Part shown: positions 35,676-44,290 of the stretch, in pieces
Layout of the letters: the number at the start of each line of letters is the position of its first letter
Position numbering within the stretch: position 1 is the stretch's first letter
Assembly (NCBI RefSeq): GCF_001612805.1
Contig: NZ_BDBD01000026.1
Location: 62,001-126,000 of the forward strand
DNA from: Nocardia coubleae NBRC 108252
Lineage (GTDB): Bacteria > Actinomycetota > Actinomycetes > Mycobacteriales > Mycobacteriaceae
DNA: 64,000 bases
Direction: 5' to 3'
Notes under the pieces: model-generated
Seen by the model: only the letters and a program-made list of their open reading frames with translations
The model's database searches: none
What the model was told of the DNA's origin: nothing
Made by a program: the position numbers and the translations under genes

Positions 35676-36721
35676 GTCGTCATGAAACCACCTCCGCGCA
35701 GCCAGGCGAGGGCAGCGTGCACGGCGCGTCCCGCGGCCGGATCGCCTACCGCGATGCGGGCGCTGCCGTCGGGATAGGCCTTGGCTTTGATCCCGGCCCG
35801 GCGCAGCGCCGTCGCCACGCCGGGGCCCGGCAGGTACAGGAAGTTCGCGTGACTTTCCGGAATGTCGAAACCGCATGCCCGCAACGACAAGCGCAACACA
35901 TCGCGTTCCCGATTGATGCGCTCCACCCGCTCGCGCAATTCCTCGCCTGCCGCGTAGGCGGCCCGCACGGCGGCGACCGAGGCGGTGGCGACCCCGAACG
36001 GCAACTGCTGCGCGCGGACCCGCTCGATGAGCGCACCGCGCCCGACGCAGTAGCCGATACGCAGCCCCGCCAGCCCGTACGCCTTGGAGAACGTGCGAAG
36101 GACGAGCACGTTCGGATGCCGGGCCAGCAGAGCATGCAGATCGAGCCGATCGCCCGCCGCGAGGAATTCGACGTAGGCCTCGTCGAGCAGCACCGGCACC
36201 CGCTGCGGCACCGCCGCGACGAACTTGCGAACGGCGCCCGCGTCGAGCACCGTCCCGGTCGGATTGTGCGGCCTGCACAGCACTACGAGCGCCGTCCGCC
36301 GGTTCACCGCGCGTCGCATGGCGGTGAGGTCCTGGTTGCCGGACAGATCGAGTGGCACCGGGACGACCGTCATCCCGGCCATCTCCGCCATGATCGGATA
36401 CCCGTCGAATGTCGGTGTGCCCGTGACGAGTTCACCGCCACCCAGGGCGCGCATCACCTGCATCGCGACCCCGGTGGCCCCGGCGCCGACCACCACGTCC
36501 GCGGAGGAGACACCGAGGTGCGTGGCGATGATTCGGGGCAGTTCCTGCGGCAGAAACTCGGGGTACCGATTGGCTTGGGCGAGAGTCTCTTTCACTGCGG
36601 CGAGAACAGAGGGTAAAGGCGGAAAAGGGTTCTCGCTGAGGCCGAGGTCGAACGCGGTCGGTGCCGGTGCGCTGCCGAACCGCTGCGACGGGATGGTCGG
36701 CTCGACCAACCGCACACTCAT
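35672..36721 (-). CDS. HisC-like PLP-dependent aminotransferase
   Basis: A 349-residue fold type I PLP enzyme close to histidinol-phosphate/aromatic aminotransferases. The family motifs are NPFPP, GAGATG (phosphate cup), RPHNPTG (Asn153), LDEAYVEF (Asp180) and TFSKAYGLAGLRIGY with PLP Lys213. There are ATGA overlaps with both neighbours. As no his genes are near, it more likely aminates a ketone made by the upstream KAS III-like or ThDP enzyme. A CobD-like decarboxylase is an alternative. Confidence 0.85.
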   Translation of the reverse strand: MSVRLVEPTIPSQRFGSAPAPTAFDLGLSENPFPPLPSVLAAVKETLAQANRYPEFLPQELPRIIATHLGVSSADVVVGAGATGVAMQVMRALGGGELVTGTPTFDGYPIMAEMAGMTVVPVPLDLSGNQDLTAMRRAVNRRTALVVLCRPHNPTGTVLDAGAVRKFVAAVPQRVPVLLDEAYVEFLAAGDRLDLHALLARHPNVLVLRTFSKAYGLAGLRIGYCVGRGALIERVRAQQLPFGVATASVAAVRAAYAAGEELRERVERINRERDVLRLSLRACGFDIPESHANFLYLPGPGVATALRRAGIKAKAYPDGSARIAVGDPAAGRAVHAALAWLRGGGFMTT

Positions 36722-37737
36722 CGCGCCGCGCCCCAGCGCACGGCCGCGGCACCGGCGAAGTCACCCGCGTGCGCGAATGCCGACAGCAGCACAACCGAAC
36801 CGTTGCGCAATCGTCCGGCCTGGTTCTCCACGTCGAGCGTTACGGGAATGCCTGCGGCGAAGAGGTTTCCGCACCGGTCGAAGGTGTCCGGATGACGGTC
36901 GGCGGGCAATTCCAGCGCGTCGTGCCAATTGCGCAGGAACAGCCGATTGGGCTGATTGGTGACGAAGGTATCGATATCGCGGCTCTTCACCCCGATCCGA
37001 TCACACACCGCGAGCGCCACTTCCGGAACGAGCCGGTTGCCACGCGCGAACACCTTGGTGATCTTCGATTCGGAGAAACTCACGCACCCCTGGCCCTCAC
37101 CCGGTTCCCAGTACTTGCGGGTGCCGTTGGTGGTGAAGTCCATATCGCCCGCGAATTCGGGGTAGGTGCGGCATTCGATATCCAGAATCGGCGCCGAATC
37201 ATCCTTGCGCAGCAGACCGATTCCGCAACCGTCGCCGGGCACCGGGGCCTGGGCGAGTTTGCGGATGTCGGGCTGGGTGAACACCGGGCCCGCGCAATTC
37301 TGGGCCGCGACGATCAGCGCCGTCTTCGCGTCGCTCGTCGCCATCATCATGCGCGCCATCGCCATCATGTGCACGAAGGCCGCGCAGCCGCTGTTGTGTA
37401 CGTCGAGCACCTGCGAGGGGCGCGCACCGAGCCTGCGGGCCAGCTCGGGTGCGGCGCCGAGCACCGGATTGTCGGGCAGCTGGGTGTGGGTGATGATGAT
37501 GTCGATCTCGGCGGCGAGGTCGGCGCCGTGGCGTTCGCGCAGCACGTCGAAGGCGCGTTCGGCCATGTCGACGGCGGTTTCGTCGCGCCCCACATGGTGG
37601 CGCCCGGTGGGCGAACGGAACATCACGTTCTTGGCCATCCGCTCCGAGCGGGAGAACTGGGTGAAGTATTCGGTCGGCACCGGGTCACCGGGCAGGTAAC
37701 TCGCGACATCGACCAGACTCACTGACGGCATACTCAC
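36718..37737 (-). CDS. KAS III (FabH)-like enzyme lacking the catalytic His
   Basis: About 339 residues, thiolase fold. The nucleophilic Cys is present in VHNSGCAAFVH (Cys118), and the Asn of the triad in DRCGNLFAAGIP. The position that is His in FabH (HQAN) is Asn here: VTNQPN (Asn261). Without that His, decarboxylative condensation should be impaired, so acyl transfer or another C-C/C-O/C-N coupling is possible. GTG 37737 is chosen because GGAG lies eight bases upstream and it overlaps the previous stop (GTGA); ATG 37731 is also possible. Confidence 0.85.
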   Translation of the reverse strand: MSMPSVSLVDVASYLPGDPVPTEYFTQFSRSERMAKNVMFRSPTGRHHVGRDETAVDMAERAFDVLRERHGADLAAEIDIIITHTQLPDNPVLGAAPELARRLGARPSQVLDVHNSGCAAFVHMMAMARMMMATSDAKTALIVAAQNCAGPVFTQPDIRKLAQAPVPGDGCGIGLLRKDDSAPILDIECRTYPEFAGDMDFTTNGTRKYWEPGEGQGCVSFSESKITKVFARGNRLVPEVALAVCDRIGVKSRDIDTFVTNQPNRLFLRNWHDALELPADRHPDTFDRCGNLFAAGIPVTLDVENQAGRLRNGSVVLLSAFAHAGDFAGAAAVRWGAAR

Positions 37738-38393
37738 TGCATCCACTCCGGCTTGATCGGCAGCCCGTTGGCCGCGCGGTATTCACAAATGGCCTTGAGG
37801 TTGTCCAGCTCCAGCTGGTGACCGGCGGAGAACATGTCCCAGAAATCGCCGACCCACACCGGCCGCTTCGGCGGCGCGGTCTCGGGATAACCGTTCTCGT
37901 CGTAGAAAGGGTGTTTGCAGTTCACCCACAGCACCACCGAACCGGGCTTGTGGAACACCACTTGCGCGTCGACCACCCGCATCAGGTAGATCATCCACAG
38001 GTGTTCGGACTGGTCCCAGGCACAGTGATAGTCGACGGTCATCGCGTCGGAATGGGCGACGGTGCGGGTGAAACACTTGGTCTCGTCACCGAGCCGGTCG
38101 TAGGAAAGCCACAGCCCCGGTTCGTCGGTTTCGGTGAATCCGCGCAGGCTGTAGGTCCATTCCTCGAGCGAACGGGTGTCGGCGAGATATTCGAAGACCT
38201 CGCGGGGCGGTGCGTCGATATAGGTCTGGACCGGGCAGTAGTCACCGAAGATCTGGTCGTGCGGGTACACCGAACGCAGCATGTCCATGATGATCGGGGT
38301 CGTCGCCTCCCGGTCCGAGTTCTCGATGCGCAGCACGCCGGGCACCGTCTGGCCGGGAATGTCGCTGAGTGCGGGCAGGGCACTAGTTGTCAC
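37734..38393 (-). CDS. SRPBCC (START/Bet v1-like) cyclase/aromatase-type protein
   Basis: A 219-residue protein with an SRPBCC helix-grip fold region (CPVQTYIDAPPREVFEYLAD near residues 52-71, then a run of beta strands and a long C-terminal helix). These proteins bind hydrophobic ligands in a cavity; in polyketide pathways they act as cyclases or aromatases. The start is GTG with AGGAG about seven bases upstream. It is the second gene of the cassette, 17 bp after the ThDP gene and overlapping the KAS III-like gene. Confidence 0.78.
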   Translation of the reverse strand: MTTSALPALSDIPGQTVPGVLRIENSDREATTPIIMDMLRSVYPHDQIFGDYCPVQTYIDAPPREVFEYLADTRSLEEWTYSLRGFTETDEPGLWLSYDRLGDETKCFTRTVAHSDAMTVDYHCAWDQSEHLWMIYLMRVVDAQVVFHKPGSVVLWVNCKHPFYDENGYPETAPPKRPVWVGDFWDMFSAGHQLELDNLKAICEYRAANGLPIKPEWMQ

Positions 38394-38410
38394 GGTGTTC
38401 TCCTCGTTGG

Positions 38411-40234
38411 TCAGGAAAGGAAGGGCAGAAACGGCGGGATTTCGTCGGGGTCGCAAAGGATTTCGACGAAGGACGGACCGTCGGTGGTGAGGCAGCGGCG
38501 CAGGGTCGCGTCGAGTTCGGTGGGGTCGTCGACGGTGTGGGCGGGTAATCCGGGGAACATGGCGGCGATGCCCGCCCCGAGACGTGTGGTGCGGAAACGG
38601 TTGAAGCTGTATCGATCTCGGTAATAGATCTGTTCACGGGTGACGCACATGGCGTGCGCGTTGTTGTTGAACACCACGAAGGTGATCGGCAGGTCGTATT
38701 CGACGGCGGTGTGGATCTCCATGCCGTGCATGAAGAACGACCCGTCGCCGGCGATCACGACGGTGCGGTGGGCGGCACCGCGGGCGAACGCCGAACCGAT
38801 TCCGGCGCCGAACGCGTAACCCATGCCACCCATGCCGAGCGCGACGACGAATCGTCCACCCTCGGGCACCCGTAGGTAATGCACCACCGAGGCGCCGGTG
38901 TTACCCGCGTCGGCGAAAATGTCGGCGCCCTCGGGCAGTTCGCGCTGAACCGCCTCTACGACTGTGCGGTAGCGCAGGCCGGGGCCGTCGGCGGCCGGAA
39001 CGGACATGAGGGTGAGGTCGGTGTTGTGCGGTTCGGTGCGTGTGGTTACGGCTGAGTCGTGGTCGACCACGGGGTGGTGTCGCTCGGGATGCAGGACGGT
39101 CAGCGCCGTCGCGAGGTCGGTGCTGGTCGCGTGCGTGGCGGGCAGGTAGGGGGTCAGCGCTCCGACGCTGAGCAGGGGTAGCCCGGCGAGGGCGTCGTCG
39201 AGGCCCGCGCGGGCGGTGACCGGGAGGCGGGTGCCGACCAGCAGGCAGGCACTCGCCGATTCGAGCGCATCGAGCAGGTCGGCGTGACCCATGCTGCCCG
39301 CGACACCGCAGAAGCTGGGGCCGGTGTTGGAATACACGTCCTTCGCGTCCGGTGCCACACCGATCGAGGCATCGAGTGCCTCGACCAGTTCAGCGAGTTC
39401 GGTCCGGGCATCATCGCGGGCGACCTGATCGCCCGCGATGACCACGACCTTTCCCAACCTGCGGGCGGCGGCGAGCTGAGTGGCGACCTCGGCAAGGGTG
39501 CTGTCGATCGAGACGAGCTCGGCCAGTGCGTTGTGCTCGTACTCGGCGCCGACCGAGGTGACGGACTCGGCAAGCGCGCCCGGCTCGTCTATGGCGGCGA
39601 CCTCGGCAAGGGCGCTGTGCTGGTGGATGGCCGAGGTGGTCGGTCCGGTGACTGCCCGGCCGCCGGTCGCGGGCCGTTGACCATTGCTGCGTGCCGCGAT
39701 CAGATCCGGCATCATCTGCTGCTGAATATCCTTGGGTAGCAACAACACCGCAGGGCCACCGGACTCGGCTGCCGCGATTGCCTCGGCGAGTTGCCCGGGC
39801 ACCTGCGCCGGTTCGGTGACCCGCGCGCAGTATCGGCTCACGGTCGCGAACAACGCTGCCGCGTCGAGAGATTCGGCCAGTCCGCTGGAATCCTGGAACG
39901 CGCCGCGGCCTTCCAGGCTCGTCGGCGGCTGACCGACCAGCGCGAGTACCGGCACCCGCGATGCGAACGACTCCGCCAGCCCGGCAACCAGATTCACCGC
40001 GCCACCACCGGACGTGGCTGCGACGACCCCGAGCCCGCCGGTGGTGCGCGCGTACCCGTCGGCCATGGTCGCCGCCGAGAACTCGTGTTTGGCGATGATC
40101 CCGGCCGGGTGGCCGCCCGCGTCGAAGATCGCGTCGTAGAGGTCTTCGATATTGGCGCCGTCGACGCCGAAGATCTGGCCGATGCCCCGGTCGGCCACCG
40201 CTCGCACCAGGTAGTCCACCACTCGGTCCGGCAT
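38411..40234 (-). CDS. ThDP-dependent enzyme (acetolactate synthase/decarboxylase family)
   Basis: A 607-residue protein with the three-domain layout of the family: N-terminal PYR domain with the catalytic Glu51 (KHEFSAATMADGYAR), a central domain, and a C-terminal PP domain with the ThDP/Mg motif GDGSFF...FVVFNNNAHAM. It would decarboxylate a 2-oxoacid and may add the acyl anion to a second carbonyl. The stretch about residues 205-255 has repeated ALAE units not expected in the family. AAGGAG precedes the ATG. It leads the five-gene cassette. Confidence 0.87.
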   Translation of the reverse strand: MPDRVVDYLVRAVADRGIGQIFGVDGANIEDLYDAIFDAGGHPAGIIAKHEFSAATMADGYARTTGGLGVVAATSGGGAVNLVAGLAESFASRVPVLALVGQPPTSLEGRGAFQDSSGLAESLDAAALFATVSRYCARVTEPAQVPGQLAEAIAAAESGGPAVLLLPKDIQQQMMPDLIAARSNGQRPATGGRAVTGPTTSAIHQHSALAEVAAIDEPGALAESVTSVGAEYEHNALAELVSIDSTLAEVATQLAAARRLGKVVVIAGDQVARDDARTELAELVEALDASIGVAPDAKDVYSNTGPSFCGVAGSMGHADLLDALESASACLLVGTRLPVTARAGLDDALAGLPLLSVGALTPYLPATHATSTDLATALTVLHPERHHPVVDHDSAVTTRTEPHNTDLTLMSVPAADGPGLRYRTVVEAVQRELPEGADIFADAGNTGASVVHYLRVPEGGRFVVALGMGGMGYAFGAGIGSAFARGAAHRTVVIAGDGSFFMHGMEIHTAVEYDLPITFVVFNNNAHAMCVTREQIYYRDRYSFNRFRTTRLGAGIAAMFPGLPAHTVDDPTELDATLRRCLTTDGPSFVEILCDPDEIPPFLPFLS

Positions 40235-40350
40235 CGGCACTCCTTCTCCGCCATGCGAAACGCGGCGGTGACCACCGCCGTCACCTCGGATTACGTGGCA
40301 CGCCGACGCCGAGTTCAGAGGGTGGGCGAATACCAACCCTTGTGTGTACG

Positions 40351-40366
40351 TATACATCTATGTATA
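40351..40366. promoter_or_regulatory. AT-rich palindrome before the EXLDI gene
   Basis: TATACAT-CT-ATGTATA is a perfect seven-base inverted repeat eight bases before the EXLDI start, strikingly AT-rich for this genome and preceded by GTACG. It is a likely autoregulatory operator, and may also act on the divergent ThDP cassette (start 40234). Confidence 0.7.
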
Positions 40367-40374
40367 TTGAGTTC

Positions 40375-40899
40375 ATGCCCAACAAGACGATCTACGTATC
40401 CGACGACGATCTGCCGGTGTTCCAGCGGGCACAGGAGCTCGTCGGCGGGAACCTATCCAGCACGGTGGTCAGCGCGCTGCGCAAGCTCATCGAGTCGGAG
40501 GAGGGTCGTGCGGCCGGGTTCGACGAGGTCGTCCTGAGGGTCGGTCGCGACGGCGTGCGACAGGTGCGGTTCCAGGGCGTTCTACTGGGCGAGTGGCGCG
40601 ATATGACCGACAAGCGGACGCTGCACCAGCAGGTGTATCGCAGCCGCAAGGGCAAGTTCGTGCTCGCCACTCACACCGCGAAGTGGAAGGACTACCCGTC
40701 CGACGACCTCGGTGACCTGAAGGACTGGAAGAACTGGCGGCGCCTGCTCGGCATCGGCGAGCAGGCCACTGACTGGGGCGACTACGAGTACGAGATCCTC
40801 GACGATCTGAAAGACCTGAAGGACCGCATCCCCGACAACCTGTACCGCAAGGTCGAAGAGGTCACCGCGCACCCGCGCATCGAAGACCTCGACATCTAG
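40375..40899 (+). CDS. EXLDI protein (putative DNA-binding regulator of ABC exporter)
   Basis: A 174-residue protein starting MPNKTIYVSDDDLPVFQRAQ and ending in the hallmark EDLDI (TIGR04342, EXLDI family). The N-terminal 45 residues look like a ribbon-helix-helix DNA-binding unit; the rest is charged. A perfect palindrome lies eight bases before the start. It is followed by an ABC exporter, the usual neighbour of this family, so it is probably the exporter's regulator. That is inference from context. Confidence 0.85.
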   Translation: MPNKTIYVSDDDLPVFQRAQELVGGNLSSTVVSALRKLIESEEGRAAGFDEVVLRVGRDGVRQVRFQGVLLGEWRDMTDKRTLHQQVYRSRKGKFVLATHTAKWKDYPSDDLGDLKDWKNWRRLLGIGEQATDWGDYEYEILDDLKDLKDRIPDNLYRKVEEVTAHPRIEDLDI

Positions 40900-41005
40900 C
40901 GCACCACAACAACTCTCACCGACACCGCGGCCCCGAGGGGGGCGGTGTGGCTAAAACATGCACCTATTCGCACCAATGAATGCAATCTTCTGGAAAGGGA
41001 CGACC

Positions 41006-41962
41006 ATGGTTCACCCGGCCATCACCGCCCGCGGCCTGCGTAAGGCGTACGGCGAGCACACAGTTCTCGACGGCATCGACCTCACCGTCGCCGAGGGCAC
41101 GATCTTCTCCCTGCTCGGCCCCAACGGCGCGGGCAAGACCACCACCGTGCAGATCCTCACCACCCTGATCGGCGCCGACGACGGCGAGATCCGGGTCGGT
41201 GGCCACGACGTTCGCACCTCGGTCGACGACGTGCGGGAACTCATCGGCGTGACGGGCCAGTTCGCCGCCGTCGACGAGTTGCTCACCGGCCGCGAGAATC
41301 TCGAACTCATGGGCGCCCTGAACCACCTCCCGAAGCGGGAGATCCGCAGTCTTGCCACCGAACTGCTGGAACGGTTCGACCTCGTCGAGGCCGCCGACAA
41401 GCCGGCGAGCACCTACTCCGGCGGGATGACCCGCAGGCTCGACCTGGCCATGACCCTCGTCGGCGACCCGCGCATCATCTTCCTCGACGAACCGACCACC
41501 GGCCTCGACCCGCGCAGCCGCCGGTCCATCTGGGACATCATCCGCACGCTCGTCGACGACCTCGGCGTCACCGTCTTCCTCACCACCCAGTACCTGGAGG
41601 AAGCCGACCAGCTGGCCGACCGCATCGCGGTGCTCGATCAGGGCCGCATCGTCGCCGAAGGCACCGCGGCCGAACTCAAACGACTCATTCCCGGCGGACA
41701 CATCCGCATCGACTTCGCCGACCGTGCCCGCCTCGACGCGGCGCGCTTCGCCCTCGGTTCCTCGGCGCAGGTGCTCGAAGGCAGCGACGGCCTCACGCTC
41801 GCCGTGCCGGGCGACGGCGGCGTGCGTTCGCTGCGCGCGGTGCTCGATGTGCTCGACGCCAATCGGATCGAGGCGGGCGGCATCTCGGTGCACACTCCGA
41901 ACCTCGACGACGTATTCCTCACCCTCACCGGCAAGCCGACCACTCAGGAGACCGTGCGATGA
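41006..41962 (+). CDS. ABC exporter ATPase, DrrA-like
   Basis: A 318-residue ATPase with Walker A GPNGAGKTT (38-46), signature YSGGMTRRLDLA, Walker B RIIFLDEPTTGLDPRS and the C-terminal extension of the DrrA (daunorubicin resistance) branch. GAAAGGGA lies upstream of ATG 41006. It overlaps the permease by four bases (ATGA). With the permease it forms a two-gene drug or natural-product exporter beside the biosynthetic cassette. Confidence 0.92.
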   Translation: MVHPAITARGLRKAYGEHTVLDGIDLTVAEGTIFSLLGPNGAGKTTTVQILTTLIGADDGEIRVGGHDVRTSVDDVRELIGVTGQFAAVDELLTGRENLELMGALNHLPKREIRSLATELLERFDLVEAADKPASTYSGGMTRRLDLAMTLVGDPRIIFLDEPTTGLDPRSRRSIWDIIRTLVDDLGVTVFLTTQYLEEADQLADRIAVLDQGRIVAEGTAAELKRLIPGGHIRIDFADRARLDAARFALGSSAQVLEGSDGLTLAVPGDGGVRSLRAVLDVLDANRIEAGGISVHTPNLDDVFLTLTGKPTTQETVR

Positions 41963-42741
41963 CCACCCAGACCGTCCGGCGCGATCACACGTTCGCCGAC
42001 ACGATGACGATGTTGCGCCGCAACATCACCCACGCCAAGCGCTATCCGAGCATGACGTTCAGCATCATCATCATGCCGATCGTGCTGCTGCTCGTATTCA
42101 ACTACGTGTTCGGCGGTGCGCTCGAAAAGTCGTCCGGCGGTGAGTACATCGACTATCTGGCACCGGGCATGCTCTTGCTGCTACCCGCCTACATGACGGT
42201 GTCGGTGGCGGTCTCGATCGCCACCGACGCCAGCAAGGGCATCGTGAACCGCTTTCGGGTGATGGCGATTTCGCAATCCTCGATGCTCACCGGCCATGTG
42301 CTCGGCGCACTCATCCAAGCGATGGCGGGTATCACGGTGATGACCGCTGTGGCGCTGCTCATCGGGTTCCGGCCCAACGCCAACGCTTTGGAATGGGTGG
42401 CGGCCTTCGGGTTGCTCGCGCTGGTGACCTTCGCCTTCGTCTGGCTCGCCATCGCACTCGGCCTGCTGTCGCCGAACGCCGAAAGCGCCAGCAACGCACC
42501 GTTTCCCATCGTGATGATGCCGTTCCTCGGCAGCGGCCTGGTCGCCACCGACACCATGCCGGTCGGCCTGCGTCAGTTCGCCGAGTACCAGCCTTTCACC
42601 CCCATCACCGAAACCCTGCGCGGACTGCTGATGGGCACCGAGATCGGGGTGAACGGCTGGGTGTCGCTGGCCTGGTGCGCGGTGATCGCCGGTGGCGGGT
42701 TCCTCTGGTCGAAGTCGATCTTCCGCAAGCAAACCCGCTGA
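41959..42741 (+). CDS. ABC-2 type exporter permease, DrrB-like
   Basis: A 260-residue permease with six membrane segments and the ABC-2 signature region (MPFLGSGLVATDTMPVGLRQFAEYQPFTP). The N-terminal helix (ADTMTMLRRNITHAKRYPSM) is typical of DrrB. It is translated together with the ATPase. A terminator lies 12 bp after the stop, so the EXLDI-ATPase-permease unit ends here. Confidence 0.9.
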   Translation: MTTQTVRRDHTFADTMTMLRRNITHAKRYPSMTFSIIIMPIVLLLVFNYVFGGALEKSSGGEYIDYLAPGMLLLLPAYMTVSVAVSIATDASKGIVNRFRVMAISQSSMLTGHVLGALIQAMAGITVMTAVALLIGFRPNANALEWVAAFGLLALVTFAFVWLAIALGLLSPNAESASNAPFPIVMMPFLGSGLVATDTMPVGLRQFAEYQPFTPITETLRGLLMGTEIGVNGWVSLAWCAVIAGGGFLWSKSIFRKQTR

Positions 42742-42752
42742 GAGACAGCAAG

Positions 42753-42786
42753 ATCCGGCCACCTCGCCAGGGGTGGCCGGATTTTC
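42753..42786. terminator. Terminator after exporter operon
   Basis: ATCCGGCCACC (42753-42763) pairs perfectly with GGTGGCCGGAT (42772-42782), then TTTTC. It sits between convergent genes and overlaps the yqgE stop codon. Confidence 0.85.
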
Positions 42787-43423
42787 AGTTGCGTTCCAGT
42801 TCGATCGGGTGTGTGGCCAGCAGCGACAGCGGCAGCGGCTGACGCCGCAACACTCCTGCCCACAGGTCGTGGCGATCGGTCGCGACCGGGTCCGACGGCA
42901 ATGCCGACACCACCACCCAGTCGTCGTTGTCGAGTTCACCCTCGAGCTGACCCATCGACCAGCCCGCGTACCCGGCGAACACGCGAATGCCCTCCACCAG
43001 CGGGGCGATCTCGTCGGGATCGGCGTCCAGGTCCACGAGCACCACGCGACCGTCCACCCGGCGCAGCCCGCGCACCTCGCCGATCTCGGCGCCGACCCGG
43101 AGCACGCCGAGGCACAGCGCGGCGTCGCGTTTCACCGGTCCACCGATGTAGAGCTCGGCCGGCTCGGCCACCAGGTCGGCCCACAGCGGCAGCACATCGC
43201 GCACCGGGGTCTCGCTCGGGCGGTTGAGCACCACGCCGAGACTGCCCGCGTCGTTGTGCTCGATGACGTACACGACTGTCCGCCGAAAAGTAGGTTCTAC
43301 CAGGTCGATCGCGGACACCAGCAGGTTACCGGCACGGATGCGGGCACCGAGCTGTCCGCGCCGTCGGTCGTCGCCGTGCCCGTCGCGAGTCCGGCGTTCG
43401 TCCGGGTCGTCTCCGCGTGCCAC
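42785..43423 (-). CDS. YqgE/AlgH family protein (DUF179)
   Basis: A 212-residue protein matching mycobacterial Rv0038 along its length: GNLLVSAIDLVEPTFRRTVV, EHNDAGSLGVVLNRPSE, YIGGPVKRDAALCLGVLR, GYAGWSMGQLEGEL, and the C-terminal LRRQPLPLSLLATHPI. Function is unsettled. GTG 43423 gives a length like that of relatives. It is divergent from the acyltransferase gene. Confidence 0.9.
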   Translation of the reverse strand: MARGDDPDERRTRDGHGDDRRRGQLGARIRAGNLLVSAIDLVEPTFRRTVVYVIEHNDAGSLGVVLNRPSETPVRDVLPLWADLVAEPAELYIGGPVKRDAALCLGVLRVGAEIGEVRGLRRVDGRVVLVDLDADPDEIAPLVEGIRVFAGYAGWSMGQLEGELDNDDWVVVSALPSDPVATDRHDLWAGVLRRQPLPLSLLATHPIELERN

Positions 43424-43528
43424 CGGCCCATCATCGCATTGGATCGGGGTCCCGCGCTTCCCTCGACCCGGGGAGAGCCGGAAATATCTCGCCCCGACCG
43501 GCCCGGCGCTGCCCGGTAGGGTCGCGGC

Positions 43529-44290
43529 ATGCACACGCCCGAAGTCCTGCTCGACGACAGCGACGCCGTGTACGACTACTACCTGCGACATCGGCAGAAC
43601 CGCTGGAAGGCGCTGGCCTCTTACGCGGTGCTCGCCCGGCGATTCCGGCCGAGGATCAGCTACGCCGAGGGCGCCAAGGCGCAGGTCGCCGCGCTGGTGC
43701 GCGGCAAGCGGCCGATCATCTACGCCATCAACCACCTGTCGACGAGTGATCCGTACACCGTCGCCGCCGCGGCCTGGCGGTCCCCGCTGCGCGCCAAGAT
43801 CGGCCGGGTACGTGTGCTGGCCAAGGACGAACTGTTCGCCGATCCCGAACAGCGCCGCAAGGTCGACATGATGGGCGGGATCCCGGTGTTCCGGGGCAAG
43901 GACCACGGCATTCGCGCGGTGAACGCGGCAGGTCAGCGCATGATGGACGTGTGCGCCCAGCGCCTCGCCGACGGCGATCACCTCGCGGTCTTCCCCGAGG
44001 GCACGTGCAACCTCGTCGACCACAAAACGGTGCAGCCGGTCGGCAGCGGCATCGGGCACATCGCCTTCCGCGCCGCCAAACTCGGGGCCCCGCCCGCCCT
44101 CGTCGCCATCGGCCTGAGTTACGGGCCACGCCCCGCCGACGCGATCGAACCCGGCGCCGACGAGGTGGTGTCGTCGAGCTTCTACTTCCGAACGCCCGTG
44201 CTGGAGCTACCCGCGCGACCTGGCGATATCGCCCGCCTTGTCAAGGACGAACTGCAAGCCGCCGTCGACGGCGCCGTCGCCAACTACTGA
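43529..44290 (+). CDS. PlsC-type 1-acylglycerol-3-phosphate acyltransferase-like protein
   Basis: A 253-residue glycerolipid acyltransferase. The NHx4D motif (NHLSTSD, His69 and Asp74), a substrate motif around GGIPVFRGKD, and FPEGT (155-159) are intact. It should add an acyl chain to lysophosphatidate or a similar acceptor at the membrane. It converges with the GNAT gene, overlapping its end by seven bases. Confidence 0.87.
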   Translation: MHTPEVLLDDSDAVYDYYLRHRQNRWKALASYAVLARRFRPRISYAEGAKAQVAALVRGKRPIIYAINHLSTSDPYTVAAAAWRSPLRAKIGRVRVLAKDELFADPEQRRKVDMMGGIPVFRGKDHGIRAVNAAGQRMMDVCAQRLADGDHLAVFPEGTCNLVDHKTVQPVGSGIGHIAFRAAKLGAPPALVAIGLSYGPRPADAIEPGADEVVSSSFYFRTPVLELPARPGDIARLVKDELQAAVDGAVANY

